The notes under the pieces are model-generated. The model saw only the letters and a list, made by a program, of their open reading frames with translations. It did no database searches and had not been told where the DNA came from. DNA of 64,000 nucleotides, from contig CM054059.1 of the NCBI GenBank assembly GCA_028641055.1, forward strand, positions 437,498,515-437,562,514, given 5' to 3'. The translations under genes and the position numbers were made by a program. This document shows, one piece after another, positions 11,966 through 21,105 of the stretch. This stretch comes from Alopecurus myosuroides (Eukaryota; Streptophyta; Magnoliopsida; Poales; Poaceae). Position 1 is the first letter of the stretch. Each line of letters opens with the position of its first letter.

Positions 11966-12187
11966 TTACATTTCGATTAATTCTCCACAGCGAATAGCTT
12001 CACCAGTTCTGGCTTCTGAGCGGAAAGCACAACACAGGATACGGTATGCAATCCACAGCTCCGAGTCACAGAACGCAATAGCCACAACCCATAAGTGACC
12101 GTCAGTCCTACACATACATACACCCTTGTTAACGACGCCAAGCTTCAGCCTCCCAGATAGCTCATCAGAACAAATCAGGGGCTGCAT
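11966..12187 (-). other. Possible exon fragment of unknown gene
   Basis: A 73-codon minus-strand frame (start MQPLICSDELSG, containing GVCMCRTDGHLWVVAIAFC) has non-repetitive, protein-like composition. A splice-acceptor-like sequence (ctatgcag on the minus strand) lies at its 5' edge. I do not recognise the family. It may be a last exon, a captured gene fragment or chance. Confidence 0.25.
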
Positions 12188-13246
12188 AGATACATCTTCT
12201 GGGTGTCATTTCAGTGTAATCAGCAAGTTTAAGGTACCTTGTCTAAGTGTACCAATGCAGAACTGTAGGCGCCAACATAAAAACAAAACTGATCTGAAGT
12301 ACTGTATTTAAGTATAACGAACATATTACTAGCCTACTACTTGTTGCAATATTTGCTCATATCGACTAGTTATATTTCTTTAACAGGGACTAGTTGAATG
12401 CCCGTGCGTTGCCACGGTCAACAAATTTAAACCTAGATACATTGATCAAATTATTTGTGATTCATGTGCATCACATAAAGATTATACTTTATTGTACGAA
12501 ACATATCTTCTCTTGTTACAGATCTCCTTATTTCTGTACTATGTCTGACTTCAAGTTATCCTTGTAAAGTAATTTAAACTGAAATATATGATTTTGGACC
12601 AAAAATACACATGTATCTATAATAAATTCATATCTCATTCCACCATATCCTTGGTCTAGTGAAGTAAATTCTCGCCACAATTTTGCCACAAAAGAACCAA
12701 TACCACCCTTCATCTTTTTTCTTTAGTCCATCCTGGATGACAAAAAATGGGTATAGCCATTGACACATCGGTCGACAACAAAAAAAACATCTAGAGCCGA
12801 CCTTCCAGTCATGGCAACCTTTATATACAGAAATATCTTAGATATATGTGTAGGCATGTCACTACCGGACTAATGCATTCCGCTCAGTTCAACACCCTAA
12901 AGAGGGTGAAACAGACATTGAGTCCGCCCTCTTGGACATCTTGGTACACTGCACCGATAGATGTCTTTGCACTTGCCAACACCATTAAAACGACGACCCT
13001 CGAAGTTTTCTTGCACTTCAAACTCTTCTTCAATCATCGCTTGAATTTGATCACAAAAGGTACTGGAGAAAAGATTACATCGCTTGAATGCAATGCAAAC
13101 AAAAAAATCTATGGAGCACAGGAGAGTTTCATGGATGAACAAACTAATACCTTGAAGACTACATTGAAGTCTGTACCTTTGCATGTTCATTTGAGTAGCC
13201 CGCAATCCTTGCACCAGACATCAGGGATAACACAAAGTGCACATAC
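12188..13246. other. Low-copy AT-rich sequence, no supported gene
   Basis: It contains a motif at about 12395-12420 (GAATGCCCGTGCGTTGCCA) that recurs in grass transposon ends. No boundaries were found. Confidence 0.35.
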
Positions 13247-13292
13247 CTCAATGACATGGCCAACTTTGATATCTCCAACCTCTGGCTTATAA
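13247..13292 (-). pseudogene. RRP4-like exon fragment (exosome cap subunit)
   Basis: On the minus strand a 46-nt block is bounded by a pyrimidine-rich acceptor (ttctcag) and a GAG|GTATGT donor. It encodes YKPEVGDIKVGHVIE. This closely resembles the start of the S1 domain of plant RRP4, the exosome RNA-binding cap subunit. I saw no matching neighbouring exons on either side, so it is called a fragment. The assignment rests on 15 residues remembered from the family. A chance match or another S1 protein is possible. Confidence 0.35.
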
Positions 13293-14679
13293 CTGAGAAG
13301 GCCGAACAAAATGAGCTAGCTAAGGCTAGAATTGCATCCATAATCCAGAGTGTCAAGTTCATTTGTTACAAATCTTAAGTAAATACACTCAAGTGACCCA
13401 TGCCCCACCCCACTAAGAAATAGTTTATTTTTACCATGTGATCCATTGAAATTGACAAATGAAATGATAATCAAACAAACAACTTTTACCTTTAGGGCAG
13501 CAGAACTCGTTATAAACCCAATTTTATTTTATTTTCCCTATAATACAATTGAACATATAAAAATTTAGAATGGACCATAGTACCTATTCACCCCACACCC
13601 ACCCAAAATGTCTAGAACTGAATTCGCCCAATTTGTAACCACCCATGCTCTAATCTGACAGACTGGAATACTTTAGTAAAAAAATATAATACCTCACCTA
13701 CACTAATGCATTCATCGAGTCGAATACAAACAGCATTCTGAAGAAATAATAACAGTGTTTAGACATCAAAATCTCAATAAAGGATATGTTCAGACTTTAG
13801 GAGTTCAGAGAGGGATATTAATGGTTGGGCTAAGATAGAATAAATTATGAAAGATAACCCAACATCCAAATCGGTTTTACATGCAATTAGAGAATCAAGA
13901 GATCGACATTTTGGTAGACAATACTTCAGTAGGCCATGGAGAAGGCCCTTCTCTAGGAAAAATGAATACATGAAACAACCACATACATGCCAATGGCTAT
14001 ATGCAAAACAATGAATCTGTGGGAGAAAAGGTTGATTAATTTTTGCTACAAAATTTTCAAGTTTCTTTTCAATCCTAAAACAATTTCTACCTAAGACATA
14101 AATTCCATATATAGATGCTTGTATCTCGTGTCCCTTTCAGCTTCGTCCACTGTACTTTTTCTGTACGGTGCATAATGAAAACAACAAAGAGGTCGATACT
14201 CGTGAGCTGCTTAAGAAAATTAAGTGGTCGAGTGTTGTGTGTACTAAAATAGCATTAGTAACATTGTTGAAAATAGGAAGGGGGGAGAGACCTCATACTT
14301 TGCGTTTGCTGAAATTAGCTTAGATCATGCTACTGAAGGCATAAGAATATAAGAGACCTACTTATATCCTGGGACTGCCAAGTAAATTACCATCCTGACT
14401 GTCATATACTACTTTTTCCTAATGTAGAAGCTCCTCTCCAACTGCATGACAGTAAGTATAGTGGAAAATATAATAGCAGCACAAATGAATCGTGGATATG
14501 TTAAACAATGAATGTAGGTAGAAAGTTAAATAGTTGCAGATTTTGGTGTTTACATGTACAGAGGCTAGGGCTTGTCCACTAATTGCGTTGTAGTAATCAC
14601 CTGTCACAACACAGATCATAGATTGTTTGAAGGGGAAAATCGAACCAAGGAATCAAATAATCCAAGACTGAAGAAAGGG
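13293..14679. other. AT-rich low-copy sequence, no supported gene
   Basis: It holds only short frames. A short motif, agagacctcatactt, occurs at 14288 and again at 14686, in the same orientation. Confidence 0.4.
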
Positions 14680-15300
14680 GAAGAGACCTCATACTTTTCT
14701 GTTGAAGAGGAGCTTGGAGTCGCGGCCATTTGATGCCGTCGCCGACCTCCCTCCTTACAGAGGTCCTGGATGTGGCGGAGCGGCGGTCCCTCCTTACACC
14801 GCTCCTGGATCATGGAGGGCGGTCCTGGTGCTGCGGGACGGCACTGGCGACCTAGATGGGAGATGTCCTAGTCCCGAAGTGGAGGCGGTGCGGTGTTGGA
14901 GGGCGGCATGGTCCCAATCGCGTGGCGGCTTCGTGTCGGAGAAGAGAGCGATGAGAGGGGCGCAGGAGGTTCAGATGGAGGGCGGCTATCCGTGCGTCTC
15001 CACACGAGGTCCTCGCCGGAGGAAAAGGATGGGCGGTGGCTTTTACCGGCGGCGGCGCCCTAGCGCTGAGGCACGAGAGACTCGGTTAGGAGATCTGTTT
15101 TGGATCGAGGGGTGGGCAGCGAGCGTCCATATTTTTCCCTAGGACTGTGGTTTGACTTTCTCAACTTGATGGGTGAAAACTCAAAATGCACAACAGAGGA
15201 AGAAAATTCCTGGCGAGCGGCGACGAAGCGGAGGACAGGACTCGGGCTTGACGACAGGATGCATCGGTCTACGGTTGAAGGAACCAAACTTATCTTTTAG
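14680..15300 (-). other. GC-rich island, possible 5' exon/leader on the minus strand
   Basis: About 600 bp of markedly GC-rich sequence stands within AT-rich DNA. On the minus strand it resembles a grass gene leader with an ATG at 14732 followed after 34 bases by a possible donor (GAAAA|GTATGAG). No protein family is recognisable and the coding stretch is short. It could be a host transcript, the start of the gene fragments seen further left, or part of a transposon. Confidence 0.3.
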
Positions 15301-16393
15301 ATAGGAGAGACTAGTATTATACAATCTTGGGCTGGAACTGGATAGTGTGATAATTGTTTCTCAATGAAATAGGTCAATACCCATTCGTATGTTCCAAAAG
15401 AACAAACTTGCTTGCACCGAAATATTGTTCCATACCAACTACTCCAGCCTAAAAAAAAGTGCAGAAACACCACGTGCACAAAAAGTGCAGAAACGCGAAG
15501 AGAAACATATATCACAAAATCTGGGCAGCCCAAGCATCTCCAGCCTAAAAAAAACGATATGACAATTTCTCAGAGAAAAGGGTCATTCCTCATGGGAGGT
15601 AAGGCATTTTTGAGCAAATCAAAGACACCATGAACAGGTGTCACCAATGGGCACAGGTCGGTTCCATACAAGAAGATATATGCACAGGGGAGTTCATAAC
15701 TTCACATAGCTGAACACCAAGAGAACTAGTTCTCCAGCAAAGCAGCTCAAAAGGAAAGGAAAATTCACCTGGTGCTAGCTACTAGAATCTAATGAATTAT
15801 GATATGGTATTAACAATAGATACACCACTTATGCTAAACCAATACGGGAAATGGCCATGCCGACTCTGCTGCTCCTACCAAACAAGTGGAACTGGCAAAT
15901 TCAGTCCAACATGGAACTCAAAGAATTCCAGACACTAGGTGACTATGTTCTCACATAAACATAGGAGTGCAGGCAATGCGTTTGGAGCAAGAATACTGAT
16001 GGGTGATTGTAATGCTATATATACATAAACATACGAAACTAGGATCTCACTAATAGATAACAGATAGTACATGAATATAGACCTGAGACTCCTGGATGAT
16101 TGTACTAGTGTACTATCAACATAAGAAATCAAGTTCAGATGAGACTGGCAAGCTAGAAACACTTCAGCACAATAAACTAGAAAGGTGAAATGTGAGCAAA
16201 CTTCACTGCATTAACAGATACAGCAGAACAGGCCTGATTGTCCAAGAAATTAAATGGGAAATCTCTCTAATTACCATAGCATTTCAGTACAATGGCAGCA
16301 ATCAAAGGATAGTACATTAGGCCTTTGAAACATAAAGGATTGCAAGGGGTGCAACCAAATAACGATCAGCCAATGTAAACTATTACAACCTAC
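15301..16393. other. 3' flank of the dyskerin gene
   Basis: AT-rich sequence with no supported genes. The right ~200 bp would form the 3' UTR of the minus-strand dyskerin gene. No clear poly(A) signal was identified. Confidence 0.5.
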
Positions 16394-18127
16394 CTATTGT
16401 GCCTCCTCTGCCTCTTTCTTCTTCTTTTTCTTCTCCTTTTTCTTCTCACTTTTCTCAGCACTCTCTGGTTCAACAACATCGCTGCCTTCCTTGTTCTTCT
16501 TCTTTTTCTTTTTCTTCTCGCTGCCACCCTTCTCCTCATCAGACAGATCAGTATTCTCCTCCTTCACTGTCACTGAAACAGCTGATCCTGGTTCTCCCTT
16601 GTCTTTCTTTTTCTTCTTCTTCTTCTCGCTCTTCTCCTCTTCCACTGCTTCAGTGACCTCCTCCGCCTTGATCTTCTTGGCAGGTGTAGCAGTTACATCA
16701 TCCTCGTCAGTCTTCCTCTTCTTCTTCTTCTTCTCCTTGACCTCCTCACTTGCCACCACATCCTGTTGTTCCACCTTTACCTTCTCGGGCTCAGGAGCAG
16801 CTGCAATGCTAGCAATCATTGCATCACCACCAGTAGGAAGCACCCCATTACGAAGCCACTCAGCTGGAGTCTTCTCAGTTGGCTTCCCATGCTTATCAAG
16901 GAGACCCTCAGCAATCATCTTTTTCTTCTTTAGTGCCACCGGGCCAAGTCCCCACTTCCTTGGGTATGTATCTCTGTCCATCACCACCCTCTTGATCTTC
17001 GCAACCGCACCATGGTCGCAAGTCGCCATAACAGCAGTGGGCATCTCAGCAATACCAATGGCAATCGCCTCTCCCTTTGTAGTCATGAGGACCACCTCTT
17101 CCCCAACATCAATGTCATTCTCAAACCGAAGCAAACCAGGGATCATAAGCTTAGCACCATAGCAGATAGCATTGACAGCAGAGTCCTTCACAACAAGCCT
17201 CTTGTAGCTAGTAAGAATCACCTCAAGAGGCATCACCACGCGCCTAATGTAAGACTCATCCTTGTGGTTGTCAAATGCCCACATCGCATCCATCACATCG
17301 TGCATGGTGACCATGTTGTCCTGCTCTCCGAGAATCCCAGACCGGACACGGCGCAGCTCCTGCATATGTGCGCCAACACCAAGAAGCAGCCCAAGGTGGA
17401 CACAAAGGGTCCGGACATAGGTTCCAGCCTCGCAAGAGATCCAGAACACGGCAAGATGGCGCTCCGGGTCGTGCTCCAGAAGCTTGCTCTCATAAATAGT
17501 CCGCACCCTGAGCTGGCGCTTGACCGCCGAGATGAGCGGCGGGCGCTGGAACACAGCGCCGGTAAGGGACTCGAGCGCGCGAGCCACACGGGCCGTGTCT
17601 GGCACGGCGGCGTGGAAGCGGGCGATACACACATACTCCTTACCTGCGCCCTGCTGCGACTTGACGAGGCGCGTCGCACGGTCGACGCAGACGATGAGGT
17701 TGCCGGTGACCTTGGGGTCGAGCGTGCCGCTGTGGCCAGTCTTCTCGACGCGGAGGAGGCGCTTGATCCACGCGACCACCTCATGGGAGGAGGGGTTGGA
17801 CGGCTTGTCGAGGTTGATGACGCCGTAGCGGAGGTACTCGGCGATGGGGCGCTTGAGCGGGGAGTGGCCGGAGGGGAGCGGGGTGTAGTGGCCCGTGCGG
17901 ACGTTGAGGCGGTCGTAGTTCTTGAGGAGGAGCGGCCAGGTGGAGGTGTCGAGGGACGGGACCAGGGATTGGGGCTTGATCATGTAGCCGTCGGTCTTAG
18001 CCTCGGCCTCCTCCAGCGAGGGGGTGTCGGCGGCGGCGGCGGGGTCATCCTTGGATTTGCTCTTCTTCTTCTTGGATTTGGTGAGCTCGGAGGCGGGGGA
18101 CGCGACGGCAGGCGGCGTGGAGGACAT
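16394..18127 (-). CDS. CBF5: Dyskerin / CBF5 (NAP57) H/ACA snoRNP pseudouridine synthase
   Basis: Catalytic subunit of H/ACA snoRNPs. It converts uridine to pseudouridine in rRNA and snRNA, and in other eukaryotes it also binds telomerase RNA; it acts in nucleolus and Cajal bodies. The single exon encodes 577 aa. Residues: DKCLD-type N-terminal region about 60-115 ([13 protein letters not shown]), TruB domain with LDKP at 106-109 and catalytic Asp137 in [11 protein letters not shown], the [13 protein letters not shown] motif near 234-246, PUA domain about 310-385, then a Lys/Glu-rich tail with several K clusters that should serve as nucleolar localisation signals. The start at 18127 (MSSTPPA) fits the family; an in-frame upstream ATG at 18217 would add 30 atypical residues. 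No stops or frameshifts. Plant CBF5 genes are commonly intronless, so the lack of introns does not imply retroposition. Confidence 0.95.
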   Translation of the reverse strand: MSSTPPAVASPASELTKSKKKKSKSKDDPAAAADTPSLEEAEAKTDGYMIKPQSLVPSLDTSTWPLLLKNYDRLNVRTGHYTPLPSGHSPLKRPIAEYLRYGVINLDKPSNPSSHEVVAWIKRLLRVEKTGHSGTLDPKVTGNLIVCVDRATRLVKSQQGAGKEYVCIARFHAAVPDTARVARALESLTGAVFQRPPLISAVKRQLRVRTIYESKLLEHDPERHLAVFWISCEAGTYVRTLCVHLGLLLGVGAHMQELRRVRSGILGEQDNMVTMHDVMDAMWAFDNHKDESYIRRVVMPLEVILTSYKRLVVKDSAVNAICYGAKLMIPGLLRFENDIDVGEEVVLMTTKGEAIAIGIAEMPTAVMATCDHGAVAKIKRVVMDRDTYPRKWGLGPVALKKKKMIAEGLLDKHGKPTEKTPAEWLRNGVLPTGGDAMIASIAAAPEPEKVKVEQQDVVASEEVKEKKKKKRKTDEDDVTATPAKKIKAEEVTEAVEEEKSEKKKKKKKDKGEPGSAVSVTVKEENTDLSDEEKGGSEKKKKKKKNKEGSDVVEPESAEKSEKKKEKKKKKKEAEEAQ

Positions 18128-18149
18128 GGCGGCGGGTAGGGGGCTGGGA

Positions 18150-18158
18150 TTAGGGTTT
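18150..18158 (-). promoter_or_regulatory. telo-box (AAACCCTAA) upstream of dyskerin
   Basis: TTAGGGTTT on plus, that is AAACCCTAA in the gene direction, lies 23 bp upstream of the chosen ATG. Telo-boxes near the transcription start are typical of plant translation and ribosome-biogenesis genes. Confidence 0.7.
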
Positions 18159-18254
18159 TTGCGGGAATGGGGAGCGCCTCCGTGGCGGCGAAGGGAAGAA
18201 CGGGGTTTTAAGGACAAGGGTTTAGCGGGCGAGGATGGTGCGTGCCGCCGAACG

Positions 18255-18277
18255 TGGGCTGGATGGACCGATGGGCT
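18255..18277 (-). promoter_or_regulatory. Pair of site II elements (TGGGCT/AGCCCA)
   Basis: TGGGCT occurs at 18255-18260 and 18272-18277, and AGCCCA at 18385-18390. Site II motifs combined with a telo-box mark promoters of proliferation-linked ribosome-biogenesis genes in plants. Function here is inferred from motif and position. Confidence 0.55.
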
Positions 18278-18390
18278 TGCTGTTCGGCCGCCCGGCTAGA
18301 ATAGATGAAGTCGCAAACCTTAGCATTTTCCGAATGAGAGGCAGAAGGCAAAAACAAAATTGGATGGCTCAGTCATCACTCATCAGCCCA

Positions 18391-18899
18391 ACAAAAATCA
18401 TTTGGGACCTAAAAAAACTGTACAATTATTTGTATTTCCCTGACATGATCATTTTTATATTTTTTGTTTATGCCTACAGTAAATTACCTGTAAAATGGTA
18501 TGTTAATTTGTTACAAATATTACTCACCGCAATCTTTATTTGTATACTTTTCCTATCCTATGAGTCAGATGAGCCCTAAGCGCTACAATTAGACACTTTT
18601 GAGGAAATGCTTAATTTTTACGAAATCAAATGGCCATGTTTCTTTTTTAGAGATGAGGCTCCAAAGGATCCCCGCTTTATATAGAAAGCTAATAGTTGTT
18701 TTACATTCGATACGAACCAACGGAATGACACAAACAAAACAAAATGAGAACAGGTTCGAACAAGAAAACAAAAGCAGGACAACCAGCCTATTACAACTTT
18801 GCACAGGTGTGCCCAAGAACTAGAACACGCAAAATCCCAGAGGAAAACAACTACCAGCTAGCCAATCCCTCTACGATCGGAAACCATCAGTTGAGATCT
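18391..18899. other. Upstream flank of dyskerin, no gene seen
   Basis: AT-rich. Around 18650-18690 a gaggctccaaaggatccccg stretch looks repeat-derived but I cannot assign it. Confidence 0.35.
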
Positions 18900-20010
18900 G
18901 GATGTTGAGATCATATAGTTGAAGCTTGCTACCCTTTTGGAGATTATGGCCAAGTGAAGATGTGCTTAAGAGAGCCTCTCCCATAGTGGCATATGGGGGA
19001 GTAATCTATGTGTCTTCACATAGCAAAGCAAAATCAAGAAATATGTTCTATCTTGAGGAGTTCAAGATCTCCGTCGTCTAGCTAAAGTGGAATGCTCAAG
19101 GCAAAGGTATGTTCTTGATAGTTTTCTATTTTACCGGTCTCATAGCATTAGTTGGGAGACCGGGTTAAATGATAGATAACTGTACTATCAAGAGGGGCTC
19201 TTATATTGGCAACTTGATTGTATCATTTAGAGAGAGTTCAAACCTTTGCATACTTGGCATCATCCGTATTGGTTCTTTTATGTTTTCTCCATGTGTGGTT
19301 TTAGATCTTTTCATGATCTTCATGGTAAGCTCAAGTCATCAAAAACGAATTTCCTATGAAAAACTTATTGCATTTTTTATTTTAGAGGTTTACTGGTTGC
19401 TCTTTTATAGATAGGTCAAACTTTTCGTCATTTACTTTTATCCTCCCTTGTTTAACTATGATCTTTCTTTTCATAATCTTGTAGTGTTTGTTGTTGCGAT
19501 TTCAACGGGCCTAAGACCATCGAAAACGGAGTTCATATGCAAAAGATAACACGTTTTTAGAGTAGACATTTTTTTCTGAAAACTGGGAGGCCGGCCTGGG
19601 CCAGGCTGAGTCCCCCTAGGCCAAGATGCTCTGTTAGGTGGTCGTCCTGCGCGCAGAAAGGCTGGCCTAGCCGGGTTTTCAGGTCGGGAACACACAGAAT
19701 GCCCTAACGGGAAGCTTTTGGGGTCTTCTTCCCCATTGGTTCCCCACTTCTTAAGCAAGTTTTCCCCCACCATTGTTGACCTTTTGGAGTTTGCTTTCTA
19801 TTTATTCCTCCATGATTATTACCTCCAACTAAAGAAAAAAAAGAGGGGACCTACATCTACTTTCCCACCAAACCAACTCTCCTCTTGGTGAGGGGAAGCC
19901 TTTGGGACCTTCATCTTGGAGATTCATTTGTTGAGTTCTTCTTTGTTCTTCCTCTCTTATCCCCCATAGCATTTGTTGTTTTGGTGGGATCTGAGAGTGA
20001 ATGATTTGAG
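18900..20010 (+). repeat. LTR-like sequence X, left part (split by Copia-3)
   Basis: Repeat-type sequence with LTR character. It runs directly into 26686 when the Copia-3 insertion is removed, the duplicated base block being TTGAG. The left boundary is not determined; 18900 is approximate. No coding domains. Confidence 0.5.
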
Positions 20011-21105
20011 TGCTGAAATTCGGATGGACCTATAGGCCCATTAGCCAATTTCCACTTAATCCCAAAGGCCCATGCTGCCATAGCAAATGGTGGGAGTTTA
20101 GTCCCACATTGCTAGTTGGGAGAGTTTTGCACCAGTTTATAAGGTGAGCTCTCTCCCCACTAGTGTGAGTTGGTATGAAGAGAGAGGAGTAGTGGAGGTG
20201 TTCCACACGCGCGCTCCTCCTCCTCCGCCGCCCGCCTCGCCACGCCTCGCCTCGCCTCGCCTCGTCACGACACGACGCGCCGCGGGTTGCGGGAATGAGC
20301 CGAGTCGATGCCTTTATTTTGGCAGTCGGAAACGGGAAGTCAACAGACACGGGAATAATATGAGACGTCATAATTATTGTTGTCTAAATGCGTCACATTT
20401 ATATTGGTAACAGCCGTATTGATCGCGTGTGATAACTGCGCGCAGTATAACGCCGCCTTTATCACGTGGTAACGGCTGTAGTAAACGCCAATTAAATTGA
20501 CCGTTCTCCTACTCGGCCGTGCCTATAAATTGGAGGCTCAGGCGGACGCAGTAGACACATCTGACACACGCCGCCTCTTTGCGCCCACTGTCGTTCCACC
20601 TCCTGTTGCTGCCGCCGGTGATCCCATCCCGTTTACCGCGTACACGGCCGACGGGAGAGCAGGCCTCTGAAACCCCGCCTCTCCAGATCCTGTACGGGAG
20701 AGGGGCGATTAGGTTTTTGGGGAGCGTCTACTACGCGACTGCTCGCTGCTGCTGTACATCTACTTCGACTACTACCTCATCGTCAACATGGCCTCCGAAG
20801 CCGAACGAGCTGCTGTTGCCGCCGCTGCTGCCACCGGGGCCGCTGCTGCTGCTGAGGCCGCCAACGCTGCTGCTGCCGCCGCGGCCGCCGCCTCTGCTAC
20901 GGCTACTGCCAATTGGCCAACTGCAGGGTATGGCACGTTTATCTCTGTCATTATTATTTCCATGTGTGCAACACTAGTAGTTCGCGTAGATTTATCTACT
21001 ATAAATCTAGTATGCACGATCATGGTTAAATATCAGTATGTTTACGTCATGTTCATGATTTATACTTGGATTAATTTAATCTGTAAATTGCCTAAATTCT
21101 TAACA
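20011..21105 (+). repeat. Copia-3 5' LTR
   Basis: 1,095 bp. It contains a TATA box at 20524, a GC microsatellite near 20230-20280, and the first in-frame ATG of gag at 20788, so the R-U5 part is protein coding. Confidence 0.95.
20524..20530 (+). promoter_or_regulatory. TATA box of the Copia-3 LTR promoter
   Basis: TATAAAT, conserved in both LTRs (26104 in the 3' copy). Transcription would start about 30 bp downstream, giving a leader of roughly 230 nt before ATG 20788. Confidence 0.65.

Noticed and set aside
12395..12425. GAATGCCCGTGCGTTGCCA motif as a Helitron or DNA-transposon end
   Set aside because: The motif recurs in grass transposons, but no partner end, hairpin or duplication was found here.
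14288..14702. agagacctcatactt repeated at 14288 and 14686 as a transposon end pair
   Set aside because: Both copies are in direct orientation, short, and without duplications; likely chance or local duplication.
17012..18139. 375-codon plus-strand frame overlapping the dyskerin gene
   Set aside because: Antisense shadow of a GC-rich coding region; no domain, and dyskerin on the other strand is unambiguous.
20788..21023. Ala-rich minus-strand frames in the Copia-3 LTRs
   Set aside because: Antisense of the GCT/GCC repeat in the gag start; explained by composition.
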